Source: CADCVT01 sp036389485
GTDB taxonomy: Bacteria; Actinomycetota; Thermoleophilia; Solirubrobacterales; Solirubrobacteraceae
Length of the DNA stretch: 64,000 bases
Assembly (NCBI GenBank): GCA_036389485.1
Contig: DASVPR010000023.1
Coordinates: 124,001-188,000 of the forward strand
Direction of reading: 5' to 3'
Of the stretch, positions 48,247-55,924 are shown one piece after another (position 1 is the first letter of the stretch; each line of letters opens with the position of its first letter). The notes beneath the pieces were generated by a model that did no database searches, was not told where the DNA came from, and saw only the letters and a list, made by a program, of their open reading frames with translations. The translations under genes were made by a program, and so were the position numbers.

Positions 48247-50628
48247 GTGTCACGACGTACCGCATCGCTCGCCGCGACAGCGGCGGGCGTGCTCGCACTC
48301 GCGTTCGCCGGCGTCGGCCAGGCCGCGGCGCCGGCCGAGGAGACCACGAAGAGCGCCGGCCAGCACGGATCGGCCGACCAGCACCTTCCGCCCAGCAGCT
48401 CGAACGTCGAGATCGTCGGCCAGCTCGAGGTCACGGGCGCGTTCGGCGACGTCGCCGAGGGGCAGATCGCCGACGTCGGCGTGTTCAAGGACCACGCGTA
48501 TCTCGCGTCGTGGAGCGAGCCGGACTGCGAGCGCGGCGGCTTCTTCGTCGCCGACATCTCCGATCCCGCGCACCCGGAGGAGGTTGCGTTCGTCCCCGCG
48601 CTCCCCGACACCTACCACGGCGAGGGCGTCCACGCGATCACGATGGACACGGCGTCGTTCAGCGGCGACGTGCTCGCGGTCAACAACGAGCCGTGCACGA
48701 CGGACGGCGAGGGCGGCTTCGACCTCTACGACGTCAGCGACCCGGAGAACCCCGAGCCGCTGAAGCTGGCGGCCGGCGACCGCTCGCCCGACGGGTCGCT
48801 CGAGCAGGACCCGACCGAGCACGCCAACTCCGCCCACAGCGTCTTCCTCTGGCAGGACGGCGGCCGCGCGTTCGCCGTGATCGTGGACAACACCGAGGAG
48901 GCGGACGTCGACATCTTCGAGATCACGGACCCGCGCAACCCGGTGCAGATCGCGGACTTCGACCTCGACGCGACGTTCCCGGAGGTCGTCGGGCCGAGCG
49001 CGCACGGCAACACCATCTTCCACCACGACATGGTGGTGAAGGAGATCGACGGCATCCAGACGATGCTCGTCTCCTACTGGGACGCCGGCTACGTTCAGCT
49101 CAACGTCGAGGACCCGGCGAACCCGACGCTGATCCAGGACACCGACTTCGCCGGCGACGACCCGCTGACGGGGCTGAACCCGCCCGAGGGCAACGCCCAC
49201 GAGGCGGAGTTCACCCACGACAACCGGTACTTCCTCGCCGCGGACGAGGACTTCTCGGCCTACCGCACCGACTTCGAGATCACGACCGGCCCGAACGCCG
49301 GGCCGTACGAGAGCGGCGAGTTCGGGTTCTCGGTGCCGATCGCCACGCTGCCGGACCAGGAGCTGAACGGGCCGACCGTCTTCGGCGGCTACGGGTGCGA
49401 CGCGGACAACGACATCCCGCCGCGCGCGAGCGCCGGACTGCGGCCGCTCGCCGAGGACGAGGAGGCGATCCTCGTCGTGCAGCGCGGGCCAGTGGACGAC
49501 CCGTCCGCGCCGTACCCGGCGTGCCGGTTCGACGAGAAGATGCAGAACGCGATCGACGCGGGCTACGACGGCATCCTGATCGCCCAGCGCCACGAGGGCA
49601 GTGAGGAGGCCGACGGCGCGTTCTGCGGCAGCGGCGAGCCGCGCGACATCGCCGGCATGTGCATCAGCCACGAGGCGATGCACCGCATCTTCGGCGAGAC
49701 GCCGAGCTACGAGCGGCCGTACACGCGCCCGAACCCGGACGAGCCCGACCCAGGCCAGCTCGGCGAGGACGTCTCGGCGACGGCGACGTTCGACGGGTGG
49801 GGGTACGCGCACCTGTTCGACCGGGTGACCGGCGAGGAGCTCGACGCGTGGGCGATCCCGGAGGCCGTCGACGAGCGCTTCGCGTTCGGCTTCGGCGACC
49901 TGTCGATCCACGAGTTCGCGACCGACCCGTCGACCAACCTCGCGTACGCGGCCTACTACGCGGGCGGCTTCCGCGTGGTCGCCTACGGCGAGGACGGCAT
50001 CGAGCAGGTCGGCCACCTCATCCCCGAGGGCGGCATGAACCTGTGGGGCGTCGAGCAGTTCACCGCTGACGACGGCAGCCGGCTGATCGCGGTGTCCGAC
50101 CGCGACTACGGGCTGTTCATCCTGCGCTACACCGGCCCCGGCGCCGTCGGGCCGACACCGCCGGCAGGCGGCGGCGGCTCCTCCGGCGATGGCCAGGGCG
50201 GCGGCGCCGGAGGCGGCGGCGGCGGCGGCGATCAGGGCGGCGGCGGCCAGCAGGGCGGCGCCCCGCCGACGGTCGTCGTCCAGCAGGCGGGCCGGGCCGA
50301 CCCCATCGGCGTGAGGCTCCGCGTCGTGCGGCGTGTCCGCCGGGGCGCCACCACGCTCGTCAGCACCGGCCGCGTCCTCCGGCCGAGCGGCGTCGGCCTC
50401 GGCGCCTGCTTCGGGCGCGTTCAGGTCGTCGTCAAGGCGGGCCGTGGGTTCACCGTCTCGATGCGGACGGCGCGGCTGCGGCCTGACTGCACGTTCCGGT
50501 CGCAGGTCACGTTCCGGCTGCCGCAGCGCCTGGGCCGCGCGCTGAAGGTCCGCGCCATCTTCGGTGGCAACGATCAGCTGCGCCGCGCGACGTCCGACCT
50601 CGTGCGGTTCGGCGGGGTCCGGAGGTAG
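48247..50628 (+). CDS. Exported LVIVD-repeat protein with protease-associated (PA) insert
   Basis: I start at GTG 48247, 4 nt after GGGAGG; ATG 48235 would add four residues. A Ser/Arg start and hydrophobic segment (ASLAATAAGVLALAFAGVG) form the signal peptide. The 793-residue protein has LVIVD-type propeller repeats (GGFFVADISDPAHPEEV, GFDLYDVSDPENPEPL, VDIFEITDPRNPVQI). A PA-like domain at about 400-490 includes EEAILVVQRGPVDD and AGYDGILIAQRHEG. Then a Gly-rich linker and a C-terminal beta domain follow. Extracellular, probably protein- or polysaccharide-binding. Confidence 0.78.
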   Translation: MSRRTASLAATAAGVLALAFAGVGQAAAPAEETTKSAGQHGSADQHLPPSSSNVEIVGQLEVTGAFGDVAEGQIADVGVFKDHAYLASWSEPDCERGGFFVADISDPAHPEEVAFVPALPDTYHGEGVHAITMDTASFSGDVLAVNNEPCTTDGEGGFDLYDVSDPENPEPLKLAAGDRSPDGSLEQDPTEHANSAHSVFLWQDGGRAFAVIVDNTEEADVDIFEITDPRNPVQIADFDLDATFPEVVGPSAHGNTIFHHDMVVKEIDGIQTMLVSYWDAGYVQLNVEDPANPTLIQDTDFAGDDPLTGLNPPEGNAHEAEFTHDNRYFLAADEDFSAYRTDFEITTGPNAGPYESGEFGFSVPIATLPDQELNGPTVFGGYGCDADNDIPPRASAGLRPLAEDEEAILVVQRGPVDDPSAPYPACRFDEKMQNAIDAGYDGILIAQRHEGSEEADGAFCGSGEPRDIAGMCISHEAMHRIFGETPSYERPYTRPNPDEPDPGQLGEDVSATATFDGWGYAHLFDRVTGEELDAWAIPEAVDERFAFGFGDLSIHEFATDPSTNLAYAAYYAGGFRVVAYGEDGIEQVGHLIPEGGMNLWGVEQFTADDGSRLIAVSDRDYGLFILRYTGPGAVGPTPPAGGGGSSGDGQGGGAGGGGGGGDQGGGGQQGGAPPTVVVQQAGRADPIGVRLRVVRRVRRGATTLVSTGRVLRPSGVGLGACFGRVQVVVKAGRGFTVSMRTARLRPDCTFRSQVTFRLPQRLGRALKVRAIFGGNDQLRRATSDLVRFGGVRR

Positions 50629-51625
50629 CGCGGTCGTCGCGCGCCTCGTTGCCGCGGCGGTCCTCCTCGCGGGCGTCGCGGGCCTCGTGCCCGCGGCGCC
50701 CGGCGTGGGTGCGCCCCCGCCCGCGATCGCGCACCCGACGGAGGACGACGTCGACGGCGACCACGTCCTCAACGACGACGACAACTGCCCGACGGTCCGC
50801 AACGGCGACCAGCTCAACACCGACGGTGACTTCCGGGGCGACGCGTGCGACGACGACGACGACAACGACGGCGTCGACGATGGCGCCGACAACTGCCCGC
50901 GCGCCGCTAACCCCGGCCAGGAGGACGCGAACGGCAACGGCATCGGGGACGCCTGCGACAAGGACACCGACAGCGACGGGGTCGGCGACAACTCCGACAA
51001 CTGCACGACCGCCGCGAACCCGGACCAGGCGAACATCGACGGCGACCCCCTCGGCGACGCCTGCGACGGCGACGACGACGGCGACGGCCACGCCGACGGC
51101 GCCGACAACTGCCCGCGGCTGCCGAACGAGGACCAGGCCGACGCGGACGGCGACGGGCTCGGCAGCGCGTGCGACGACGCGGAGGCGCCGCCCCCCGGCG
51201 ACCCGCCACCGGGCGCGCCGCCTCCGGAGCCGGCGCCCCCGCCGCCCGCGCCACCGCCCCCTTCGGCCCCCGTCCGCGCGGCCGACGACGGGCGCCCGCC
51301 GGCGCTGCGACTGCGGCTTCCGCGGCGGAGCTTCCGCCACGACGAGCTCGGCTCGGGCCTGCCGGTCGGGGTCGCCTGCAGCGAGGCGTGCCGGCTGGTC
51401 GCGTCACTGACCGTCGCGTCGGGCGTGCTCCGCGGAGTGCAGGCGGGTCGCGGCGCCGGCGAGCTCGGCGGCGCGGGCGCGACATGGGTCTTCGTGCGCC
51501 TCACCGGGCGGACCGCGGCATGGGTGCGTCGCCGCCGCAGCGTCCGGCTGACGTTGCGGGTCACCGCCGTCGACGCGACGGGCCGCCGCGCCGTCGCGCG
51601 GCGCACCGTGGTGCTCCGGCGCTAG
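50564..51625 (+). CDS. Secreted thrombospondin type-3 repeat protein, paralogue of the 43635 gene
   Basis: The signal-like core VVARLVAAAVLLAGVAGLVPA is followed by about five TSP3 repeats (DDDNDGVDDGADNCP, DTDSDGVGDNSDNC, DDDGDGHADGADNCP), a Pro-rich linker and the C-terminal domain (GLPVGVACSEACRLVASLTV). The only in-frame start is GTG 50564, inside the preceding gene. GGAGG at 50622-50626 is ideally placed, 7 nt before a GTC at 50634, giving a normal-length signal peptide. Either a GTC start or a lost start codon is possible. The stop shares CTAG with the convergent cysNC. Confidence 0.65.
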   Translation: MATISCAARRPTSCGSAGSGGSAVVARLVAAAVLLAGVAGLVPAAPGVGAPPPAIAHPTEDDVDGDHVLNDDDNCPTVRNGDQLNTDGDFRGDACDDDDDNDGVDDGADNCPRAANPGQEDANGNGIGDACDKDTDSDGVGDNSDNCTTAANPDQANIDGDPLGDACDGDDDGDGHADGADNCPRLPNEDQADADGDGLGSACDDAEAPPPGDPPPGAPPPEPAPPPPAPPPPSAPVRAADDGRPPALRLRLPRRSFRHDELGSGLPVGVACSEACRLVASLTVASGVLRGVQAGRGAGELGGAGATWVFVRLTGRTAAWVRRRRSVRLTLRVTAVDATGRRAVARRTVVLRR

Positions 51626-53517
51626 GGGCGCAGGACGCCGCGAGCTGACAACGCCGACCAGATCGCGGCCACGGCGGCGTCCACGTCGGCCGGGCCGAGC
51701 CGCACCTCGGGCGCCTCGGGCGCCTCGTAGGGGTCGTCGATGCCGGTGAAGCCCTTGATCTCGCCGGCGCGGGCCCGCGCGTACAGGCCCTTCGGGTCGC
51801 GGCGCTCGCACTCCTCGAGCGGCGTGTCGACGAAGACCTCGAGGAAGTCGATGCCCGCGTCCTCGTGCACCTGCCGGGCGAGCTCGCGGTCGGCCTTGTA
51901 CGGGCTGACGAGCGACGGGATGGCGACGACGCCCGAGTCGGCGAGCAGCTGGGCGACGTGCGCGGTGCGGCGCACGTTCTCGGCCCGGTCCTCCGCCGAG
52001 AAGCCGAGGTCGGCGTTCAGCCCGTGGCGCAGGTTGTCGCCGTCGAGCCGGTACGCCGGGATCCCCGCCGCGACCAGGCGCTCCTCCAGCGCGGCGGCGA
52101 TCGTCGACTTGCCCGACGAGGGGAGCCCGGTGAACCACAGCGTCGCCCCGCGCCGGCCGAGCGCCGCGGCCCGCCGCTCGGCGGTGACGCCCGCGCGGTC
52201 CCAGACGACGTTCGGCGAGCGGTCGTCTTCCGCGTCGACGGTGCCGGTGATCATCCCGGCCGCGACCGTGTCGTTCGTCGCCTCGTCGACGAGGATGAAG
52301 CTGCCGGTGGCGCGGTTGCGGCGGTACATGTCGAACGCGAGCGGCACCGCGGTGCGCAGCCGCATGCGGCCGATGTCGTTGAGCTCGAGGTGGTCGGCGG
52401 TGTCGTCGCGGTGCAGCGTGTCGACGTCGATCCGGTGCAGCAGCGACGTGACCACGGCGCGGGTGGTCCGCGTCGTGTGCTTGATGACGTAGCGCCCGCC
52501 CGGCTTCGACGGCGTCTCGCTCATCCAGCAGACCATCGCGTCCAGGTCGCGCTCGAGCAGCGGGCGGTTGTGCGGGCGGGCGATCATGTCGCCGCGCGAG
52601 ACGTCGACGTCGTCGGTCAGCCGCAGCGTGACCGACATCGGCGCGAACGCCTCCGCGATCGGGCCCTCGAAGGTGTCGATCGCGGCGATGCGGCTGTGCT
52701 CGCCGGACGGGAGGACGACGACCTCGTCGCCCGGCCGCAGGATCCCGCCGGCGACCTGGCCGGCGTAGCCGCGGTAGTCGTGCAGCTCGGCGGACGCGGC
52801 CTCGCCCGGGCGGACGACCCACTGCACCGGGAAGCGCGGGTCGATCAGGTTGCGGTCCGAGGCGATGTGGACGTGCTCGAGGTGGTAGAGCAGCGGCGGC
52901 CCGTCGTACCACGGCATCCGCTCGGAGCGCTCGACGACGTTGTCGCCCTCCAGCGCGCTGATCGGGATGAACGTGACGTCCGCGATCTCGAGCTTCGCGG
53001 CGAAGTGGGTGAAGTCGTCGACGACCTGCTCGAACGCGCCCTCCTCGAAGCCGCAGAGGTCCATCTTGTTGACGCAGACGACGAGGTGGGGGATGCGCAG
53101 CAGCGACGCGATGAACGCGTGGCGGCGCGACTGCTGCACGACGCCGTTGCGCGCGTCGACGAGGACGAGCGCGAGGTCGGCCGTCGACGCGCCGGTGACC
53201 ATGTTGCGCGTGTAGCGGACGTGGCCCGGCGTGTCGGCGATGATGAAGCTGCGCCGCGGCGTCGTGAAGTAGCGGTACGCGACGTCGATCGTGATGCCCT
53301 GCTCGCGCTCGGCGCGCAGCCCGTCGGTGAGCAGCGCGAGGTCGACCTTCCCGTTGCCTTCCCCGTGGCGGCGCTGCGAAGCGGCGGCGACCTGCTCGAG
53401 CTGGTCCTCGAAGATCGCCTTCGTGTCGTAGAGCAGGCGGCCGATCAGCGTCGACTTGCCGTCGTCGACGCTGCCCGCGGTCGCGAAGCGCAGCAGCTCG
53501 CTAGAAGTAGCCCTCAC
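51622..53517 (-). CDS. cysNC: Bifunctional sulfate adenylyltransferase subunit 1 / APS kinase (CysN-CysC)
   Basis: The GTPase part (CysN) drives sulfate activation to APS. G motifs are GSVDDGKST (15-23), DTPGH and NKMD. C-terminal residues from about 455 form APS kinase (CysC) with TLWFTGLPSSGKSTIAAALEE, making PAPS. The 631-residue fusion fits the known cysNC arrangement. GTG 53517 overlaps the cysD end by 17 bp. It is last in the sulfate operon and shares CTAG with the TSP3 gene. Confidence 0.94.
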   Translation of the reverse strand: MRATSSELLRFATAGSVDDGKSTLIGRLLYDTKAIFEDQLEQVAAASQRRHGEGNGKVDLALLTDGLRAEREQGITIDVAYRYFTTPRRSFIIADTPGHVRYTRNMVTGASTADLALVLVDARNGVVQQSRRHAFIASLLRIPHLVVCVNKMDLCGFEEGAFEQVVDDFTHFAAKLEIADVTFIPISALEGDNVVERSERMPWYDGPPLLYHLEHVHIASDRNLIDPRFPVQWVVRPGEAASAELHDYRGYAGQVAGGILRPGDEVVVLPSGEHSRIAAIDTFEGPIAEAFAPMSVTLRLTDDVDVSRGDMIARPHNRPLLERDLDAMVCWMSETPSKPGGRYVIKHTTRTTRAVVTSLLHRIDVDTLHRDDTADHLELNDIGRMRLRTAVPLAFDMYRRNRATGSFILVDEATNDTVAAGMITGTVDAEDDRSPNVVWDRAGVTAERRAAALGRRGATLWFTGLPSSGKSTIAAALEERLVAAGIPAYRLDGDNLRHGLNADLGFSAEDRAENVRRTAHVAQLLADSGVVAIPSLVSPYKADRELARQVHEDAGIDFLEVFVDTPLEECERRDPKGLYARARAGEIKGFTGIDDPYEAPEAPEVRLGPADVDAAVAAIWSALSARGVLRP

Positions 53518-54397
53518 GCTTCCGATCCTCCATCGCGGCCTCGGTCACGCGGTCGTCGGCGCGGGTCTCGCCCCGTTCCGTGATGCGGGTCGCGGCGATC
53601 TCCGCGACGACGTCCTCGAGCGTCGTGGCCGTCGACTCGACGGCGCCGGTCACGACCATGTCGCCGACCGTCCGGTACCGCACCCAGGCGGTGAAGCTCT
53701 CCTCGGCCTGCTCGAGGTAGGGGTTGACGGCGTAGAGCATCCCGTCGCGACGGAACACCTCCCGCTCGTGCGCCATGTAGATCGACGGCAGCTCGAGCCG
53801 CTCGCGCGCGATGTACTCCCAGACGTCGAGCTCGGTCCAGTTCGAGATCGGGAACACGCGAACGTGCTCGCCCTTGCGGATCCGGCCGTTGTAGAGGTTC
53901 CACAGCTCGGGCCGCTGGGCCTTCGGGTCCCACTGGCCCATGTCGTCGCGGAACGACATGATCCGCTCCTTCGCGCGCGCCCGCTCCTCGTCGCGCCGCG
54001 CGCCGCCGAACGCCGCGTCGAAGCCGTGCTCGGCGATCGCGTCGAGGAGCGTCGTCGTCTGGAGCCGGTTGCGCGACGGGTTGCCGGGCTCCTCGCGCAC
54101 GCGACCGCGCCGGATCGACTCCTCGACCGAGGCGACGATCAGGCGCTCGCCCAGCTGCTCGGCGCGCCGCCGGATGAAGTCGGTGACCTCGGGGAACTCG
54201 TGACCGGTCGCGACCTGCAGCAGCGGGAACGGCCAGCGGCCCGGCCGGAACGCCTTCTCGGCGATCCGCGTCAGGACGACGGAGTCCTTGCCGCCGCTGA
54301 ACAGCAGCACGGGCCGCTCGAACTCGGCGGCGACCTCGCGCATGACGTGGATCGCCTCGCTCTCCAGCGCGTCGAGGTGCGAGAGCTCGTAGTTCAC
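53501..54397 (-). CDS. cysD: Sulfate adenylyltransferase subunit 2
   Basis: It activates sulfate with ATP to APS in complex with CysN. The PP-loop is VLLFSGGKDSVVL, and GGARRDEERARAKERIMSFRD is the family's second signature. Length is 298 residues. GTG 54397 overlaps the TauE gene stop as GTGA, and the 3' end overlaps cysNC, so translation is coupled. FPISNWTELDVWEYI and AMEDRKREGYF (C-terminal CysD signature) are present. Confidence 0.95.
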   Translation of the reverse strand: MNYELSHLDALESEAIHVMREVAAEFERPVLLFSGGKDSVVLTRIAEKAFRPGRWPFPLLQVATGHEFPEVTDFIRRRAEQLGERLIVASVEESIRRGRVREEPGNPSRNRLQTTTLLDAIAEHGFDAAFGGARRDEERARAKERIMSFRDDMGQWDPKAQRPELWNLYNGRIRKGEHVRVFPISNWTELDVWEYIARERLELPSIYMAHEREVFRRDGMLYAVNPYLEQAEESFTAWVRYRTVGDMVVTGAVESTATTLEDVVAEIAATRITERGETRADDRVTEAAMEDRKREGYF

Positions 54398-55284
54398 GTG
54401 GCGAGCATCTCCTCGCCGCGGGGCCGGGCGCGGTGCAGCAGGTAGGCCGCGACGCCGACGCACGCGGGGATGCCGAGGATGGCGGCGATCGGCAGATCGA
54501 CGCCCGCCTTCGTCAGGACACCGAGCGCGGCGGCGAGGAGCACGACCCCGAGGGTAGGCCGCAGGCCGTCGACGGGGACCTTGCCGAGCAGGCCGGTCCC
54601 GATCCAGACGCCCGGGAGCGACCCCAGGAGGATCGTCCCCATCAGGCCGAAGTCGACGTTCCCGCCGATCCAATGGGCGATGCCGGCGGTCCACAGCAGG
54701 ATCGCGGCGTGGAAGACGTCGGTGCCGACGACGCGGTGCGGTGTCAGCTTGAAGACGAGGATCAGCGCGAGGCCGATGAGCGCCCCGCTGCCGACCGAGG
54801 TGAGCCCGAGGATGAAGCCGAGCACGAAGCCGATGGCGACCGTCATCGCGCGCCGCCGGCCAGCCAGGTCCGCGGTCTCGCGCTCCTGCGCGATGTGGCG
54901 CGGCATGAAGAACGCGCGGAAGAGCACGCCGCACGCGACGAGCAGCAGCGCGGCCGCGACGGCGCCGAGCAGCGCCGGCTCGAAGTCGTCGCCGTACGCG
55001 TCGTGGAGGCGGTCGACCGCCCACACGCCGAGCAGCGCCCCGGGCATCGAGCCCGACGCCATCCAGCTCGACAGGCGCAGGTCGACGTGCCCCTCCTTCC
55101 ACACCCGCCAGCCGCCGACCGTCTTCGTGACGGCGCCGTACGCGAGGTCCGTCCCGATCGCGACGATCGGGCTGTAGCCCGCGACGATGATGAGCAGCGG
55201 CGTCATCAGCGAGCCGCCGCCGATGCCGGTCAGCCCGACGAGCAGCCCGACGCCGAGGCCGAAGAGGACGACGAGGGGGTCCAT
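54394..55284 (-). CDS. TauE/SafE-family permease (sulfite/sulfate transporter)
   Basis: This 296-residue membrane protein has about eight spans. The family repeat GIGGGSLMTPLLI (residues 21-33) and the second half-repeat GLTSVGSGALIGLALI match TauE/SafE exporters of sulfite or sulfoacetate. Lying inside the sulfate-assimilation genes it may import sulfate or export excess sulfite; the direction is inference. TACCTT lies 9 nt before ATG 55284, so it has its own promoter. It overlaps cysD by GTGA. Confidence 0.88.
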   Translation of the reverse strand: MDPLVVLFGLGVGLLVGLTGIGGGSLMTPLLIIVAGYSPIVAIGTDLAYGAVTKTVGGWRVWKEGHVDLRLSSWMASGSMPGALLGVWAVDRLHDAYGDDFEPALLGAVAAALLLVACGVLFRAFFMPRHIAQERETADLAGRRRAMTVAIGFVLGFILGLTSVGSGALIGLALILVFKLTPHRVVGTDVFHAAILLWTAGIAHWIGGNVDFGLMGTILLGSLPGVWIGTGLLGKVPVDGLRPTLGVVLLAAALGVLTKAGVDLPIAAILGIPACVGVAAYLLHRARPRGEEMLAT

Positions 55285-55293
55285 GTCACGGGG

Positions 55294-55299
55294 AAGGTA
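55294..55299 (-). promoter_or_regulatory. -10 box (TACCTT) of the TauE-cysD-cysNC operon
   Basis: TACCTT is 9 nt before ATG 55284, in the 34-bp gap after cysH, allowing the sulfate-activation half to be expressed apart from the reductases. Confidence 0.45.
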
Positions 55300-55318
55300 G
55301 AGAGGTCGGGCGACGGGG

Positions 55319-55924
55319 TCAGGCGGCGTGCAGCCCGCACTCGAGCTTCCCCGTGCCGGCCCAGCGTCCCTCCCGGCCCTCGCCGGGCTTGGTGCACGGC
55401 ACGCACCCGATGGATGCGTAGCCCCGGTCGTGCAGCTCGTGGTAGGGCAGGCCGCGCTCGTGGATGTGGCGCCAGACGTCCTTCTCCGTCCAGCTCGCGA
55501 GCGGGGCGACCTTCCACAGGCCGTACTTCGCGTCCCAGCTGATCTCCTCGGTGTTCGCCCGCGTCACCGCCTGGTCGCGGCGCACGCCGGTCACCCACGC
55601 GTCGGCGCCCTCGAGGCGCTCGCGCAGCGGGATCACCTTCCGCGCCTCGCAGCAGGCGTCGGGGTCGGTCTCCCACAGCCGCTCGGGGCGCTCGCCCTTC
55701 AGCCCGGCGATGTTCACGCCGTAGTGGCGCTCGAAGGCGGCCCACGTCTCGTGGGTCTCGGCGAAGAGGACGCCCGTGTCCAGCGTGAAGACATCGAACC
55801 GCTCCGGCGCGATCCGGGTGGCGAAGTCGAGGACGACGCTCGCCTCCTTCTGGAACGAGCAGGCGATCGCGATGCGGTCGAACCGCTGCGCCGCCTCCCG
55901 CAGGATCGCCTCTGGCGAGCTCAC
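55319..55924 (-). CDS. cysH: APS reductase (thioredoxin-dependent, iron-sulfur type)
   Basis: It reduces APS (or PAPS) to sulfite. The PP-loop-like start is ACSFQKEASVVLDF. Cys pairs DACCEARKVIP and IGCVPCTKPGE ligate a [4Fe-4S] cluster, as in APS reductases, and the C-terminal catalytic cysteine is in KLECGLHAA. The 201-residue length fits bacterial APS reductase. GTG 55924 overlaps the sulfite reductase stop (GTGA). Presence of the CC/CxxC cluster favours APS over PAPS, though CysC in the operon still makes PAPS. Confidence 0.92.
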   Translation of the reverse strand: MSSPEAILREAAQRFDRIAIACSFQKEASVVLDFATRIAPERFDVFTLDTGVLFAETHETWAAFERHYGVNIAGLKGERPERLWETDPDACCEARKVIPLRERLEGADAWVTGVRRDQAVTRANTEEISWDAKYGLWKVAPLASWTEKDVWRHIHERGLPYHELHDRGYASIGCVPCTKPGEGREGRWAGTGKLECGLHAA

